DNA from: Bos javanicus
Lineage: Eukaryota > Chordata > Mammalia > Artiodactyla > Bovidae
Direction: 5' to 3'
Assembly (NCBI RefSeq): GCF_032452875.1
Contig: NC_083882.1
Coordinates: 61,705,614 to 61,769,613, forward strand
DNA length: 64,000 nucleotides
The translations under genes were made by a program, and so were the position numbers. Below, piece by piece: positions 33,010-43,507 of this stretch. Numbering within the stretch: position 1 is the stretch's first letter; each line of letters starts with the position of its first letter. The notes under the pieces were generated by a model, which was given only the letters and a program-made list of their open reading frames with translations, had not been told where the DNA came from and ran no database searches.

Positions 33010-33291
33010 TTCAGTCCCATAGAAATCTACTCGCTCAGTTCATGGCAAGTGAAAGTGAAAGTGAAGTAGCTTAGTCGTGTCCAACTCTGCCACCCCATGG
33101 ACTGTAGCCTACCAGGCTCCTCCCTCCATGGGATTCTCCAGGCAAGAGTACTGGAGTGGGTTGCCACTTCCTTCTCCAGGGGATCTTCTCGACCCAGGGA
33201 TCAAACCCTGGTCTCCCTCATTGCAGGCAGACACTTTAACCTCTGAGCCACCTTCAGTCCCATAGAAATCTAGTTGCTCAGTTCATGGCAA
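33010..33291. repeat. 39-bp direct repeat flanking a SINE
   Basis: 33010-33048 and 33253-33291 are 39-bp copies with two mismatches ('ctactcgctc' against 'ctagttgctc'). They sit exactly at the two ends of the Bov-tA at 33049-33252, so they behave as a TSD, though far longer than others in the window (7-21 bp). Confidence 0.9.
33049..33252 (-). mobile_element. Bov-tA SINE inside a 39-bp duplication
   Basis: Left tail complement 'gtgaaagtgaaagtgaagta', right 'taacctctgagccacc', B-box complement 'gggatcaaaccc' near 33198. Low divergence. Confidence 0.94.
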
Positions 33292-33420
33292 AGCTTACCT
33301 CAAACACAGATTCTCAGATCTAGGAACTAAGTCTATAAACTATCCCTCCCAACTGATACTGAAGGCCAACTTCTTTCCCAGCTTTCCAGTTATACAGTCA
33401 TTGAATTGGTATGCTCTACA

Positions 33421-33625
33421 ACAGCGATTGGCAACTCTGTCTATAAGAGCAGGTAGTAAATATTTTAGGCTTTGTGAAGCATATGATTTCTGTCATAATT
33501 ACTCAGCTGTGTGGTTGTAGCATGAAAATGACAACAGGTAGACAAATGGGTGTGGCTGCATGTCCAAGGCAACTGGACATGTTTGGCTCAGAAGCTGTGG
33601 TTTGTCAACCCCTTGCCTAAAATAA
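33421..33625 (+). mobile_element. Non-autonomous hAT-type DNA transposon
   Basis: Contains 'aggtagtaaatattttaggc', 'tttgtgaagc' and 'acaaatgggtgtggctgc', diagnostic of a common mammalian hAT MER element. The ends 'cagcgattggcaac' and the complement of 'tttgtcaaccccttg' form imperfect terminal inverted repeats. Subfamily not assigned. Confidence 0.7.
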
Positions 33626-33640
33626 TATTTTAATGTGTTG

Positions 33641-33848
33641 GGCTTCCCTGGTGGCTCAGATGGTAAAGAACCTGCCTGCAATGCAGGGGACCAGGTTCTG
33701 TCCCTGGATGAGGAAACTCTCCTGAAGACGGGAATGGCTACCCACTCCAGTATTCTTGCCTGGAGAATTCCCTGGACAGAGAAGCCTGCCGGCTACAGTC
33801 CATGGGGTTGCAAAGAGCTGGACACGACTGAGCAACTAACCCTTTCAC
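33641..33848 (+). mobile_element. Bov-tA SINE
   Basis: Head 'ggcttccctggtggctcaga', tail 'gcaactaaccctttcact'. TSD ttttaatgtgttg (33628-33640) / ttttaaggagttg (33849-33861), two mismatches. Confidence 0.93.
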
Positions 33849-33909
33849 TTTTAAGGAGTTGGGCAGGGATTTCTGTTCCCTATGTTTTAGTAGTTTAAGT
33901 GGTCAGATC

Positions 33910-34273
33910 TGTGGTGTTGGAGAAGACTCTTGAGAGACCCTTGGACTGCAAGGAGATCCAACCAGTCCATCCTAAAGGAAATCAGTCCTGGGTATTCATT
34001 GGAAGGACTGATGTTGAAGCTGAAATTCCCATATTTTGGCCACCTGATGCGAAGAGCTGACTAATTTGAAAAGACCCTGATGTTGGAAAAGATTGAAGGC
34101 AGGAGAAGAAGGGGATGACAGAGGATGAGATGGTTAGATGGCATCACTGACTCAATGGACATGAGTTTGGGTAAACTCCAGGAGTTGGTGATGGACAGGG
34201 AGGCCTGGCGTGTTGTGGTTCATGGGGTCGCAAAGGGTTGGACATGACTAAGTGACTGAACTGAACTGAACTG
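33910..34273 (+). mobile_element. BovB 3' fragment with perfect TSD
   Basis: Last 364 bp of BovB, from 'tgtggtgttggagaagactc' to the tandem tail 'ctgaactgaactgaactg'. A 13-bp exact TSD, aagtggtcagatc, is at 33897-33909 and 34274-34286. A clean example of 5'-truncated RTE insertion. Confidence 0.95.
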
Positions 34274-34286
34274 AAGTGGTCAGATC

Positions 34287-34529
34287 ATTTGATTTGGGGT
34301 AAAAAAGCACATATGTTGAATATGATGGGATATTTCTCTGTTTTGCATTAATTCTACTTACTCTTCCTTATCAAATGAAGAGAGTATGAAAATAACAATT
34401 TAATGAGTACCAACATGTGCTTTATTTATATAACAGCCTTTAGTTTTTCCTATCACCCTAAGAAAGATGTATGTTTAGAGATAGAAGAGCCTAGTTGGAC
34501 AGAGAAAATTTATAGGTGTGAGACAGTGA
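34287..34529. other. Short intergenic gap
   Basis: AT-rich, nothing recognised. Confidence 0.3.
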
Positions 34530-34790
34530 ATTTTGGATGAATAGACTTGATATGAAGTCCTAGCTTCACCATGATACTCCATGTGATCTTGGCCAGATTT
34601 TATAACCCTCTCAACTTTTATTTCCTCACTTTTAATTGAAAGTATAAAATGATATGATAAAATTATATTGTAATAATCATTGATGATATCACCTATTTTT
34701 TAGAGACATTGTGTGGGTTCACTGCAATCAGCAAAGAAAACGTGTAACACAAGAACATGGTAAGTACTCATTAAACGTGAGTTTTACACG
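34530..34790 (+). mobile_element. MIR SINE
   Basis: 'gacttgatatgaagtcctag', 'catgtgatcttggccagatt', 'tttatttcctcacttttaat' and the tail 'acatggtaagtactcattaa' preserve MIR order over about 250 bp. Confidence 0.7.
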
Positions 34791-34804
34791 TGACAACATG
34801 GCAG

Positions 34805-34905
34805 TGATTTGCTGAAGGTCACACCGCAGGATGGGGTGAGACTAGGATTTGCTCTGCAGCCTGGCTGACGTCAAAGCTTGTGAACTTTCCACTGCATTAG
34901 ACTGA
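34805..34905 (-). mobile_element. MIR fragment
   Basis: 'gatttgctgaaggtcacacc', 'gagactaggatttgctctgc' and 'tttccactgcattagactg' match the MIR complement. Confidence 0.7.
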
Positions 34906-35424
34906 ACCCCAGCTATACATTCAAAATGGGGGTGTTTATCTCACATACGGAAATTGCTCAATCTATTAAAATTCATAATTTCCAAATCTAGTCACATGAA
35001 GTGAATCCCCTGTGTCCATGGAATTGAGTGCATGTTTCTGGAAGTAAATGCAATGCATCAGACATACCTCCTGGCTGAAGCTGCCATGGAATACTTGTCT
35101 TTCCTCCTCACACAGACGCTATGGGAAATACTCTTGACCTTCTAAGTCTAGTTCAGACACTCTTGCTGCCAAATTCCGAAACAGCCATAAAATGTGACCT
35201 GCACTCTTAACCTCTCAGGAATCTCTCCGTTACCTCAGAGGATCTGGCCCCCGTCAGATGAGGTGGAAACAGGCCCAGTCTCTTGACTACTGCTCTCTCG
35301 ACAGAGGCCGGATAAGATCAGATCAACAGCTCCCAACTGTGACTCATGACATGCCTCAGGTTATGTCAAGGACATGGTCAAACAAGATGAATTTAATTTA
35401 TGAATCCTACAGCTGGACGTGAGC
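34906..35424. other. Intergenic, nothing recognised
   Basis: Mixed composition. Contains a local 'gatcagatcaacag' but no BovB. Confidence 0.4.
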
Positions 35425-35545
35425 AGACAATCTGTATCAACCTCCTCATTTTGCAAATGTGAAAACTGAAACCCAGAGTTGTGAATAAGAAGCCCAACTT
35501 TTCTTAAATCCAGTCTTTGGCCCTTTCTCCACACCACCTGTAATT
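35425..35545 (-). mobile_element. MIR fragment
   Basis: 'cctcctcattttgcaaatgt', 'gaaaactgaaacccagag' and 'aaatccagtctttggcc' follow the MIR complement. Confidence 0.6.
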
Positions 35546-35567
35546 CTGGAAGAAAAAACTCTAAGTT

Positions 35568-35995
35568 AGGGTGGCCAGATTTAGCAAATTAAAACACAGG
35601 ATATCCAATTATGGGGACTTCCCTGGTGGCTCAGTCAGTAAAGAATCCGTCTGCAATGCAGGAGACTGGGGTTTGATCCCTGGGTCAGGAAGAACCCCTG
35701 GAGAAGGAAATGGCAGCCCACTCCATTATTCTTGCCTGGGAAACCCCATGGACAGAAGACCCTGGCAAGCTACAGTTCATGGGGTCACAAAGTCAAATAC
35801 CACTTAGCAACTAAACCAGCACTACACAATTATATTTGAGCTTCAGGTAAATAAATATTTTTTAGTATAAATATATGCCATGCAATATATAGGACAATTT
35901 AAGGAACAGATAATTATACTAAATAATCATTCTTTATCAAAAATTCTAACTGATCTGAGCATCTTGGATTTTACCTGGCAAACCTACCCTAAAGC
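35568..35995. mobile_element. Palindromic MITE-like DNA transposon split by a Bov-tA
   Basis: Left 'agggtggccagatttagc' (from 35568) and right 'tacctggcaaacctaccct' (to 35992) are inverted and pair imperfectly. The inner part has 'gagcttcaggtaaataaa' and 'tttagtataaatatatgcc', known from a dispersed mammalian palindromic repeat. Family name not assigned. Confidence 0.6.
35613..35826 (+). mobile_element. Bov-tA SINE inside the MITE-like repeat
   Basis: Head 'ggggacttccctggtggctc', B-box 'ggtttgatccctgggtcag', tail 'acttagcaactaaaccagc'. TSD caattat at 35606-35612 and 35827-35833. Confidence 0.92.
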
Positions 35996-36157
35996 AAATA
36001 AACAATGCTAAGATTTCTACCTTCTGAAAAACACATTTGAAAATGTTCAGTTAGAAATCTGGCTGAAGTGGCAAAAAGCTGAGTGGACAGGAAGAACTCA
36101 AAACTGCACTAAATGAAGTTGAGAACAATCAATGGCTAGAAAAGAAGTAACATAAAG

Positions 36158-36576
36158 TATTTCCCTGGTGGTCCAGTGGTTAAGAATCCACCTGCCACTT
36201 CAGGAGGACACAGGTTCAATCCCTGGTCCAGGAAGATTCCACTGCCATGGGGTAACTAGGCCCATGTGCCACAGAGACCAAACCCACACTCTAGAGCTGA
36301 TGCTCCCCCAAGAGAAAGCACCCCAATGAGAAGCCTGTGTGCCACAGCTGGACACTAGCTCCCATCTGCCCCAACTAGACAGACTGTGTGCAGCAGTGAA
36401 GACCCGGGGCTGCTGCTGCTAAGTCACAGCAGTCGTGTCCGACTCTGTGAGACCCCATAGATGGCAGCCCAACAGGCTCCTCTGTCCCTAGGATTCTCCA
36501 GGCAAGAATACTGGAGTGAGTTGCCATTTCCTTCTCCAATGCATGAAAGCCAAAAGTAAATCAATAAATGTAAAAA
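36158..36576 (+). mobile_element. CHR-type SINE, long form, split by a Bov-A monomer
   Basis: 'tttccctggtggtccagtgg', 'gttcaatccctggtccagg', 'agctgatgctcccccaag', 'cagcagtgaagacccgg' and, after the inserted Bov-A, the tail 'ccaaaagtaaatcaataaat'. A 19-bp TSD with two mismatches lies at 36139-36157 and 36577-36595, so the whole composite sits between one pair of repeats. Confidence 0.9.
36409..36549 (-). mobile_element. Bov-A monomer inside CHR SINE
   Basis: Single Bov-A unit on the minus strand, starting with the (GCT)n end 'gctgctgctgctaagtca' and ending 'ttctccaatgcatgaaag'. Placed just before the CHR tail. Confidence 0.88.
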
Positions 36577-36605
36577 GAAAAGAAGCAACATGAAGCTTAA
36601 GAACA

Positions 36606-36668
36606 AAGCAGGAGGGAAAGAAGGAAGAATGGAAAGGAGGGAAAGCAGAGTGGAAGGCAGGAAAAAAA
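36606..36668 (+). repeat. Purine-rich (GGAA)n-like tract
   Basis: Irregular 'ggagggaaagaaggaagaat' type sequence, almost all purine on the plus strand. Confidence 0.7.
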
Positions 36669-37052
36669 TAGACTCTCAGTGTGGCGGTCTCGCTTCTCTC
36701 CATGTGAGCTCTGCAAAAGTAATGTTCAGCACACTCTCTTTTCCTCCTTTGCCTCGTCCAGCACCTGCCCTTCCTACTCTACTGCCATACACAGTCACCT
36801 TTTATCTTCTCTACTAACAAGTATTCGTCTTAAATTTTAAATCAAAGCCATACATGTAGGTGATTTAAAACTCAAAGATTACCCATTATATATACTACAA
36901 CATATGTAAGTAAAGGCTTTAGTCCTTTTCTCACCTCTTGGTTCACTCCTTTCAAGAACCATGTTGAAACCTGGCATCTGTTTCTAAGGTGACTAGTTGT
37001 CCCTGTTTTCCCAGACCAGTGGGATTTGGAAGGACTTACGACTTTTGGTGGT
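36669..37052. other. Intergenic with possible decayed DNA transposon
   Basis: 36985-37050 ('gtgactagttgtccctgtt') together with 37357-37395 ('ccaaacaaactgggactact') may be two arms of an old palindromic transposon opened by the Bov-A2. Tentative. Confidence 0.3.
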
Positions 37053-37063
37053 AAAACAAGGAC

Positions 37064-37345
37064 TGCTGCTGCTACTGCTGCTGCTAAGTCGCTTCAGTCG
37101 TGTCCGACTCTGTGCGACCCCACTGACAGCAGCCCAACAGGCTTCGCCATCCCTGGGATTCTCCAGGCAAGAACGCTGGAGTGGGTTGCCATTTCCTTCT
37201 CCAATGCATGAAAGTGAAAAGTGAAAGTGAAGTCACGCAGTCGTGTCCGACTCTTTGCGACCCCTTGGACTGCAGCCCACCAGGCTCCTCTGTCCATGGG
37301 ATTTTCCAGGCAAGAGTGCTAGATTAGGGTGCCACTGCCTTCTCC
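37064..37345 (-). mobile_element. Bov-A2 SINE (dimer)
   Basis: Starts with the (GCT)n complement of the tail, then two monomers joined via 'gcatgaaagtgaaaagtgaa'. Exact 11-bp TSD, aaaacaaggac, at 37053-37063 and 37346-37356. Confidence 0.96.
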
Positions 37346-37395
37346 AAAACAAGGACAGTTCCAAACAAACTGGGACTACTTGGGTCATTCTATGT

Positions 37396-38235
37396 CTTAC
37401 TTCTGAGACATATTTATCTGTCTACATAATATCCCTTATTTTTATTTAATTTATCAATTTCAGGCATAATCGATTGATTTTCTTGTTTGAGAGGTAAGTA
37501 TTTATTTTGGTTATTTTCAAATGACTGGTAAAACAGCTTTTTCAAACAGTTCAAGTTCACCAATTTTGATCTAAAAGGCTTTAGAAAGAACCCTCAGAGG
37601 GAAAGTGTTTTCTCTAAGCGGAGAAAACAAGAATCCTGTGGAGTGTGTCAGGTGCCATTTTTATTTTCCCACTGAAATAATGTCCCCACCTAGGAATCCT
37701 TTTAAATATTCTTAACTTTAATTGCCTTTTTACCCCACAAAGAAGTCAATTTAAATTAAGCAGAATCCATCACTGTGATAATTTTTTAATGAGTAAAGAT
37801 AATGTACTGTTCAGAAATGGAAATGAGGTGTTCCCAGGATCATTTACAAAGTCTCGAAAAGTCCTCCTAAGAATCAGCTGAAATTAATGAATTTCAGAGT
37901 CTCACAGCCATCCATACCTTATAACCAAAGACTGGGTTCAATGGAAAAAGAAATCCACAATAATAATAGTTACACTTTCCAATTTGAGTATTTAGCTCCT
38001 TTTATCTTGAGCTCCTGAGGAATTTTATAAACATTAATTAAGCCTCACAGGTGTGGGTTATTAGATTAACTCACTGATAGCCATCAAGAACTGGGTATGT
38101 ACATAGTACAATTCAAGGGAGCTAGATAGAAAAGGGGAATAAATTAGCATCCCAGGAATACTGGGCTAGGTGCCCCCAGGATTGGGAGAAAGTATGCAAA
38201 GGAAATGTGCTCCTCAGCTCAAATTTCTTCTTTCT
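37396..38235. other. Intergenic, nothing recognised
   Basis: Non-repetitive AT-rich sequence. It could be conserved noncoding DNA but nothing proves it. Confidence 0.4.
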
Positions 38236-38236
38236 G

Positions 38237-38450
38237 GGGCTTCCTGGGTGGCTCAGAGGTAAAGAATCTGCCCACCAATGCAGGAGACACAGGTTCCATC
38301 CCTAGGTTGGGAAGATCCCCTGGAGAAGGACAGGGCAACCCACTCCAATATTTTTGACTGGAGAATCCCATGGTCGGAGGAGCCTGGCAGGCTGCAGTCC
38401 ATAGAGTTTGGAAAGAGTCAGACATGACTGAGCAACTGAGCAGGCATGCA
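38237..38450 (+). mobile_element. Bov-tA SINE
   Basis: Head 'gggcttcctgggtggctcag', body with 'gaaggacagggcaacccact', tail 'actgagcaactgagcagg'. TSD not evident. Confidence 0.92.
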
Positions 38451-38454
38451 CTGG

Positions 38455-38630
38455 TTTTTCATTTTTTTAAATAGACTTTTTATTATTATTTAAAATTGTA
38501 TTCATTTATTTTTACTGCAGTGGGTCTTTGTTGTGGCCCATGGGCTTCTCTAGTTGTGGCACTCAGGCTTAGTTGCCATGCAGCATATGGGAATCTTAGT
38601 TTCATGACCAGGGATTCAACCTGGTTTTAT
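38455..38630 (-). mobile_element. CHR-type SINE fragment
   Basis: An AT-rich left end (the tail) then 'tgcagtgggtctttgttgtg', 'gggcttctctagttgtggca', 'gcttagttgccatgcagca' and 'tgaccagggattcaacctgg'. Lacks the tRNA head. Confidence 0.8.
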
Positions 38631-38747
38631 TTTACAGGTTATTCAGGCTTTTCTTGAGGTTGAGAGTAGGGGGAAAAGAGTCGCTACACTTTCAGTATCA
38701 TACTGTGAACAATATGTTGCCTTGACACATTTCTTTGCTCAGAGGGC

Positions 38748-38885
38748 TGCTGCTGCTGCTGCTACCAAGTCGCTTCAGTCGTGTCTGACTCTGTGTGACC
38801 CCATATACGGCAGCCCACCAGGCTCCCCTGTACATGGGATTCTCTAGGCAAGAATATTGGAGTGGGTTGCCATTGCCTTCTCCAT
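38748..38885 (-). mobile_element. Bov-A monomer
   Basis: One Bov-A unit, (GCT)n at the left and 'ccattgccttctccat' at the right. TSD ctcagaggg(c) at 38738-38747 and 38886-38895. Inserted as a monomer. Confidence 0.92.
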
Positions 38886-38895
38886 CTCAGAGGGC

Positions 38896-39187
38896 AAATA
38901 GTTGCAAATTAAAAATAAACTCTCAAGAATAATTTTCAATAATGGATTGAGTTTATGGAGATAAAAAGGAAATTTCTATCATCCACTCTGTGAACTGGGG
39001 GATTGATTAGTTAGCATGAATAATACAAGGGCAATAAACTGATGGATGTTGCATTGTTTTGGTAAACCCTGAATTGAGAAAGGAGTCAAATGTGATGAGA
39101 TTAGAGGATTGGAAAAGACAATTCCCCACAGCCTGAGACTGGAATAAATGAGACAGTAAAAATGGAATTCCTTCTTTTTCTTCCTAG
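38896..39187. other. Short intergenic gap
   Basis: Nothing recognised. Confidence 0.3.
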
Positions 39188-39199
39188 ATCATCAAATTC

Positions 39200-39396
39200 T
39201 TTTTAAAATATTTTAAAGATTAATTTATTTGGCTGCCTCGGGTGTAAGTTGTGGCATGCTGACTCTCCAGTTGTGGAGCTCAGGCTTAGTTGCTCTGAGG
39301 CATGTGGGATCTTAGTTACCTGACCGGGGATCAAACCTGCATTCTCTGCATTGCAAAGTATATTCTTAACCACTGGACCACTAGTGAAGTCCCTGA
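39200..39396 (-). mobile_element. CHR-type SINE with 12-bp TSD
   Basis: 'tttatttggctgcctcgg', 'ccagttgtggagctcaggct', 'tgtgggatcttagttacctg', 'cttaaccactggaccact' and 'gaagtccc'. Exact TSD, atcatcaaattc, at 39188-39199 and 39397-39408. Confidence 0.92.
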
Positions 39397-39419
39397 ATCA
39401 TCAAATTCCATCCCATTTA

Positions 39420-39500
39420 GAGACCTAAAGTGACTTGAACAAGTTAAGAAAGCTAATTAGTGGCAGTCCTGGATGGCAGCCAGTGACTCTCCTTCCTGAC
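39420..39500 (-). mobile_element. MIR fragment
   Basis: 'aagtgacttgaacaagttaa' and 'gctaattagtggcagtcctg' match the MIR complement. Confidence 0.5.
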
Positions 39501-41448
39501 TCTGTATCTCTGCTACAAAATCTCATGGACACTTTGATTACTTTCTTCTACTGCTGCACAGGAGGAAAGCATTTTCTGGAGAGAGAAAAGAGAAGTCAAG
39601 AGTATCTGCAAAACATGAAACAATGGGCACAATTGCTGGAACTCCCTTGAAGGGGTGATGACTATTTTTTTAAAAATGGCCTCTTGCATACACTAATTGA
39701 GGAAGGCAGCCATATATCACAGATAATCCAGAAGGAGAATAATTCACCTTTGCGTAACAGAGAATTTGCTGGGATCATGTTTTTTATGAAAGGTTCAACA
39801 TGAGCTATCAATTTCTACTTATTCAGCCATCAAAAAGGCCCTCCAAAATAGTCATGTGAAAAAACAAAAAAAAGGTAACAATTGCAATATTTAGTGAAAC
39901 ACTGGTATGATCCTGGGGAACCAAAGAACCATAAGCAAAAATTCCATCTATAATCTGCCGCCCAAAGGATAATCATCCAACTATAGTACTTGCCAAATTT
40001 CATAGGAACAGGAAGCTCACTGATTTAGGTAGCAAGCCTTTCATTGTCACGCAACTTGGATTATTGGGATGTTCTTCAGAACAGTGCACCAGTACGATCA
40101 CGGGCATTGTATAATTGTTGCTCCGTAGGGTAGCCATATGCATATATGGGGTTTGTTATTAGGGTGTGCTGAGTTTTCTCCACTGGTTTTCCTTTTTCCA
40201 ACCTGTGCAAGACTTATTCATATGCCTTACATGTTCCAGTAGGGGTCCTGGGACACTGAACTCTACAGAATTCGATACAGGGTTTCCTTACCAGTTGATT
40301 CCCATTTGAGTTGGTCAATGGGAAGCACCAAGGGGAACGTGGAGATTGAAAGAACAGAGAAGTTAGTGATTTCTTTCCTGTACCCTCCTGACCTACATTT
40401 TGGGTTGTGTTTGTATCCTTCTGTGGCTACAGCTCCTGTCCAACAGTCCCTCTTCCATAAATCCCTTAACCCTGCCCGCACCTCTGTATGCAGTCACTTC
40501 ATTAAAGTCCTTCAGCCATCTAATCTGCTAGGACTTTTGTCAATACTCAGGTTAAAGAAACAGCTTATGTTTCTTGAAATTCTCAATTAATATACTTTTA
40601 TGACACTTGCATTATTTTGGTGGCTTTTATCTGAACATACTATTTGGTCAAGTCCTTCCTAAAGAGTTTAACCCCTAGTGGGCCAGGACAATCCAGATTT
40701 AACCTATTAGTTCATCACTTTAACCAACCCTATTAATGGTACCTTTTCTCTGTTGATTTATGCTGTATTTTTCTGGGATTTCTTTCATTTGTTTATTTTG
40801 GCAGATACACTACACTGGTGCTTCATGTGGAGTTTTCATTCAGTTAAACTTCTAGATTTTTTTTTTCCAATGTGATTTTCTCTTAAGCCAGGTCTTCCTC
40901 ATCTCATATAATTTACTCCTTGTCAGGAGACTGAATTATTTAAAAGACATGTCTCTGGTATTAACATGTTGTTCCCAAATGAGCTCTGTTCCCACAGAGC
41001 ACAGGGCAGAATATTTTAAAAACACTTTTAGAAAAGAACATTTTAGATTATCTTGTCCTGGACTCTATTTGCTCTCAGAGACTGCATCATAAAACTTTCA
41101 TGAACCTTAACTTCCTTCAGCTTCCATGACCTTATTTGTCCTGACCACTAACTGCCCTTTCCTGGTGCTCTTCATTTCTGTTGACTAGATTTCCTTTTTT
41201 TCCTCTTTTAGTTTTAAGTGTTTTGCAAGACTCTCTCAAAGGCCTTTGTCACTTCATTCTTTTCAAAACAAAGAAGACACATCTATTGAAGGCCTTTTCT
41301 GGGCTAACCATTGTGTAAATCACTTTGCAATCAATTCTCACAAAACCTTTTTGAAATATCTGTGTCCTTATTGGATCAATAAAGAACTGGACATATGTAC
41401 ACAGAAGTTAAGCAAGGGGTTCTGCCTTATAGCGATAGGCCAGACCAT
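39501..41448. other. About 1.9 kb without recognised features
   Basis: No young SINE or LINE. Short frames (for example 40306-40590 plus, 94 codons) lack known motifs. A T-rich run lies near 40856-40866. Confidence 0.4.
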
Positions 41449-42069
41449 GTAGAGGTAGTCTCTTCACGTAACCAAGCAGGACCCTATGGGGCTTTCCCAA
41501 AATAGCACCCCTCACCCCAAGTCCTCTGCCCACCTTTTGTCTGTACAAAAACTTTAGTCAAAGAATAAATGCAATCAGAGAAGTGAGAAAATTCATTAAA
41601 AAAAAAAAAAACAGTCAAGCAAAACAACTTCAAGGACCTTTAGTTCCTCCTCAAGGGCTATAGATAATATTCTGACCCCTGTCCTATGAGCTGTTTTGCA
41701 CATACTGAAACCCTTGCTAAGTGGAAAAAGTTAATTGCATGCTGCCCACAAGCACATAGACTCCAGACCAGTTGGAAACAGAAGGTCGATGATGTTGACT
41801 CCTGATTACCTCACCACCAACCAATGATAAGAATTTCATGAGCTGAACACATATCTCACAATCCTCTTCCCTTACCTTATATTTAAAAACCTTTCCTTGA
41901 AAGCCTTCAGGGAGTTTTGGTCTTTTAAGCACTAGCAACGTGGATTCCTTGGTCAAACATTTATTATGGTGCCCTGCAATAAATGCTGCACTTTCCTTCA
42001 TCACTACGTGGGTCAGTAGCCTGACTTTACTGCCCACAGGCAAGTGGAATCAAATTTGGTTCAGTAACA
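41449..42069 (+). mobile_element. Solo LTR of an endogenous retrovirus-like element
   Basis: Starts at about 'tgtagagg' and ends 'ggttcagtaaca'. Has a TATA-like 'ttatatttaaaaacc' at about 41876-41890, then the polyadenylation signal aataaa at 41978-41983 within 'gcaataaatgctgcactttc', as in class I LTRs. A 14-bp A-run at 41599-41612 is internal. No primer-binding site or internal coding region follows, so it is a solo or truncated LTR. TG...CA-type ends are only partly kept and no TSD was found. Confidence 0.65.
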
Positions 42070-42354
42070 TTTAGGTAGATTGCCCTGGAGGATCTTGAAC
42101 TGCCCTTCTGCCTACACTGCTGAGTTGAATTGAAGGAAAAATGTTGTACACATGGATGCTATGGAGACTTCCCCAGAGGCTGCTAAGCCACCTCTATATT
42201 TACTAACTAAGTGGCATAATCATTTTATATTTGTCAGAGTGCCTTAATAGTCAGCATATTGGGCAAAGAGCCCATTTCTTATATTTGATGAGTAGATAAT
42301 TAAGTGTTCCCCACCTTAAAGGGACTTCTATTTTACCACATTAATGAAGGGGAA
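42070..42354. other. Short intergenic gap
   Basis: No retroviral internal sequence follows the LTR. Nothing else recognised. Confidence 0.35.
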
Positions 42355-43462
42355 GAAGCAACAGTTAGAAAGGACATGGAACAACAGACTGGTTCCAAAT
42401 TGAGAAAGGAGTATGACAAGGCTGTATATTGTCACCCTGCTTATTTACAGGCAGAGTACATCATGTGAAATACTGGGCTGGATGAAGCACAAGCTGGAAT
42501 CAAGATTGCCAGGAGAAATATCAATAGGAAAGCTAGTCAAGCTATGGACTGCAAGGAGATCCAACCAGTCAATCCTAAAGGAAATTAGTCCTGAATATTC
42601 ATTGGAAGGACTGATGCTGAAACTGAAGCTCCAATACTTTGGCTACCTGATGTGAAGAATCAAGTTTGCTGAGAGAAATATCAATAACCTCAGATATGCA
42701 GATGACATCACCCTTATAGCAGAAAGTGAAGAAGAACTAAAAAGCCTCTTGATGAAAGTGAAAGAGGAGAGTGAAAAAGTTGGCTTAAAGCTCAACATTC
42801 AGAAAACTAAGATCACGGCATCTGGTACCATCACTTCATGGCAGATAGATGGGGAAACAGTGGAAACATTGACAAACTTTATTTTTTGGAGCTCCAAAAT
42901 CACTGCAGATGGTGATTGCAGTCATGAAATTAAAAAGATGCTTGCTCCTCGGAAGAAAAGCTATGACCAATTGAGACAGCATGTTAAAAAACAGAGGCAT
43001 TTCTTTGCTGACATAGGTCCGTCTAGTCGAAGCTATGGTTTTTCCAGTAGTCATGTATGGATGTGAGAGTTGGACTATAAAGAAAGCTGAGTGCCAAAGA
43101 ATTGATGCTTTTGAACTGTGGTTTTGGATAAGACCCTTGAGAGTCCCTTGGACTGCAAGGAGATCCAACCAGTCCAGCCTAAAGGAAATCAGTCCTAAAT
43201 ATTCATTGGAAGGACTGATGCTGAAGCTGAAACTCCAATACTTTGTTCACCTGATGCGAAGAGCTGACTCATTTGAAAAGACCCCGATGTTGGGAAAAAT
43301 TGAAGGTGGGAGGAAAAGACAGAGGATGAGATGGTTGGATGGTATCACCGACTTGATGGACATGAGTTTGAGCAAGCTGTGGGAGTTGGTGATGAACAGG
43401 GAAGCCTGGAGGGCTGCAGTTCAACACCACCTAGTCACTGGACTGAACTGAACTGAACAGAA
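42355..43462 (+). mobile_element. BovB with internal rearrangement
   Basis: Plus-strand BovB from the RT palm ('ggacatggaacaacagactg') to the tandem 'ctgaactgaactgaa' tail. At 42527-42656 a 130-bp piece of the BovB 3' domain is inserted into the RT region, flanked by a 30-bp near-duplicate (42497-42526 and 42657-42686). The YADD box is at 42695-42706. The C-terminal domain is open at 43035-43451 (138 codons). Near the end 'caacaccacctagtcact' replaces the usual text. Confidence 0.9.
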
Positions 43463-43507
43463 TATTTTGTCAAATAAAGACTATTTATAGGAGTTACTGA
43501 TATATAG

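Noticed and set aside
41449..42069. Search for retroviral gag/pol/env next to the LTR
   Set aside because: No primer-binding site, polypurine tract or retroviral protein motif was visible on either side.
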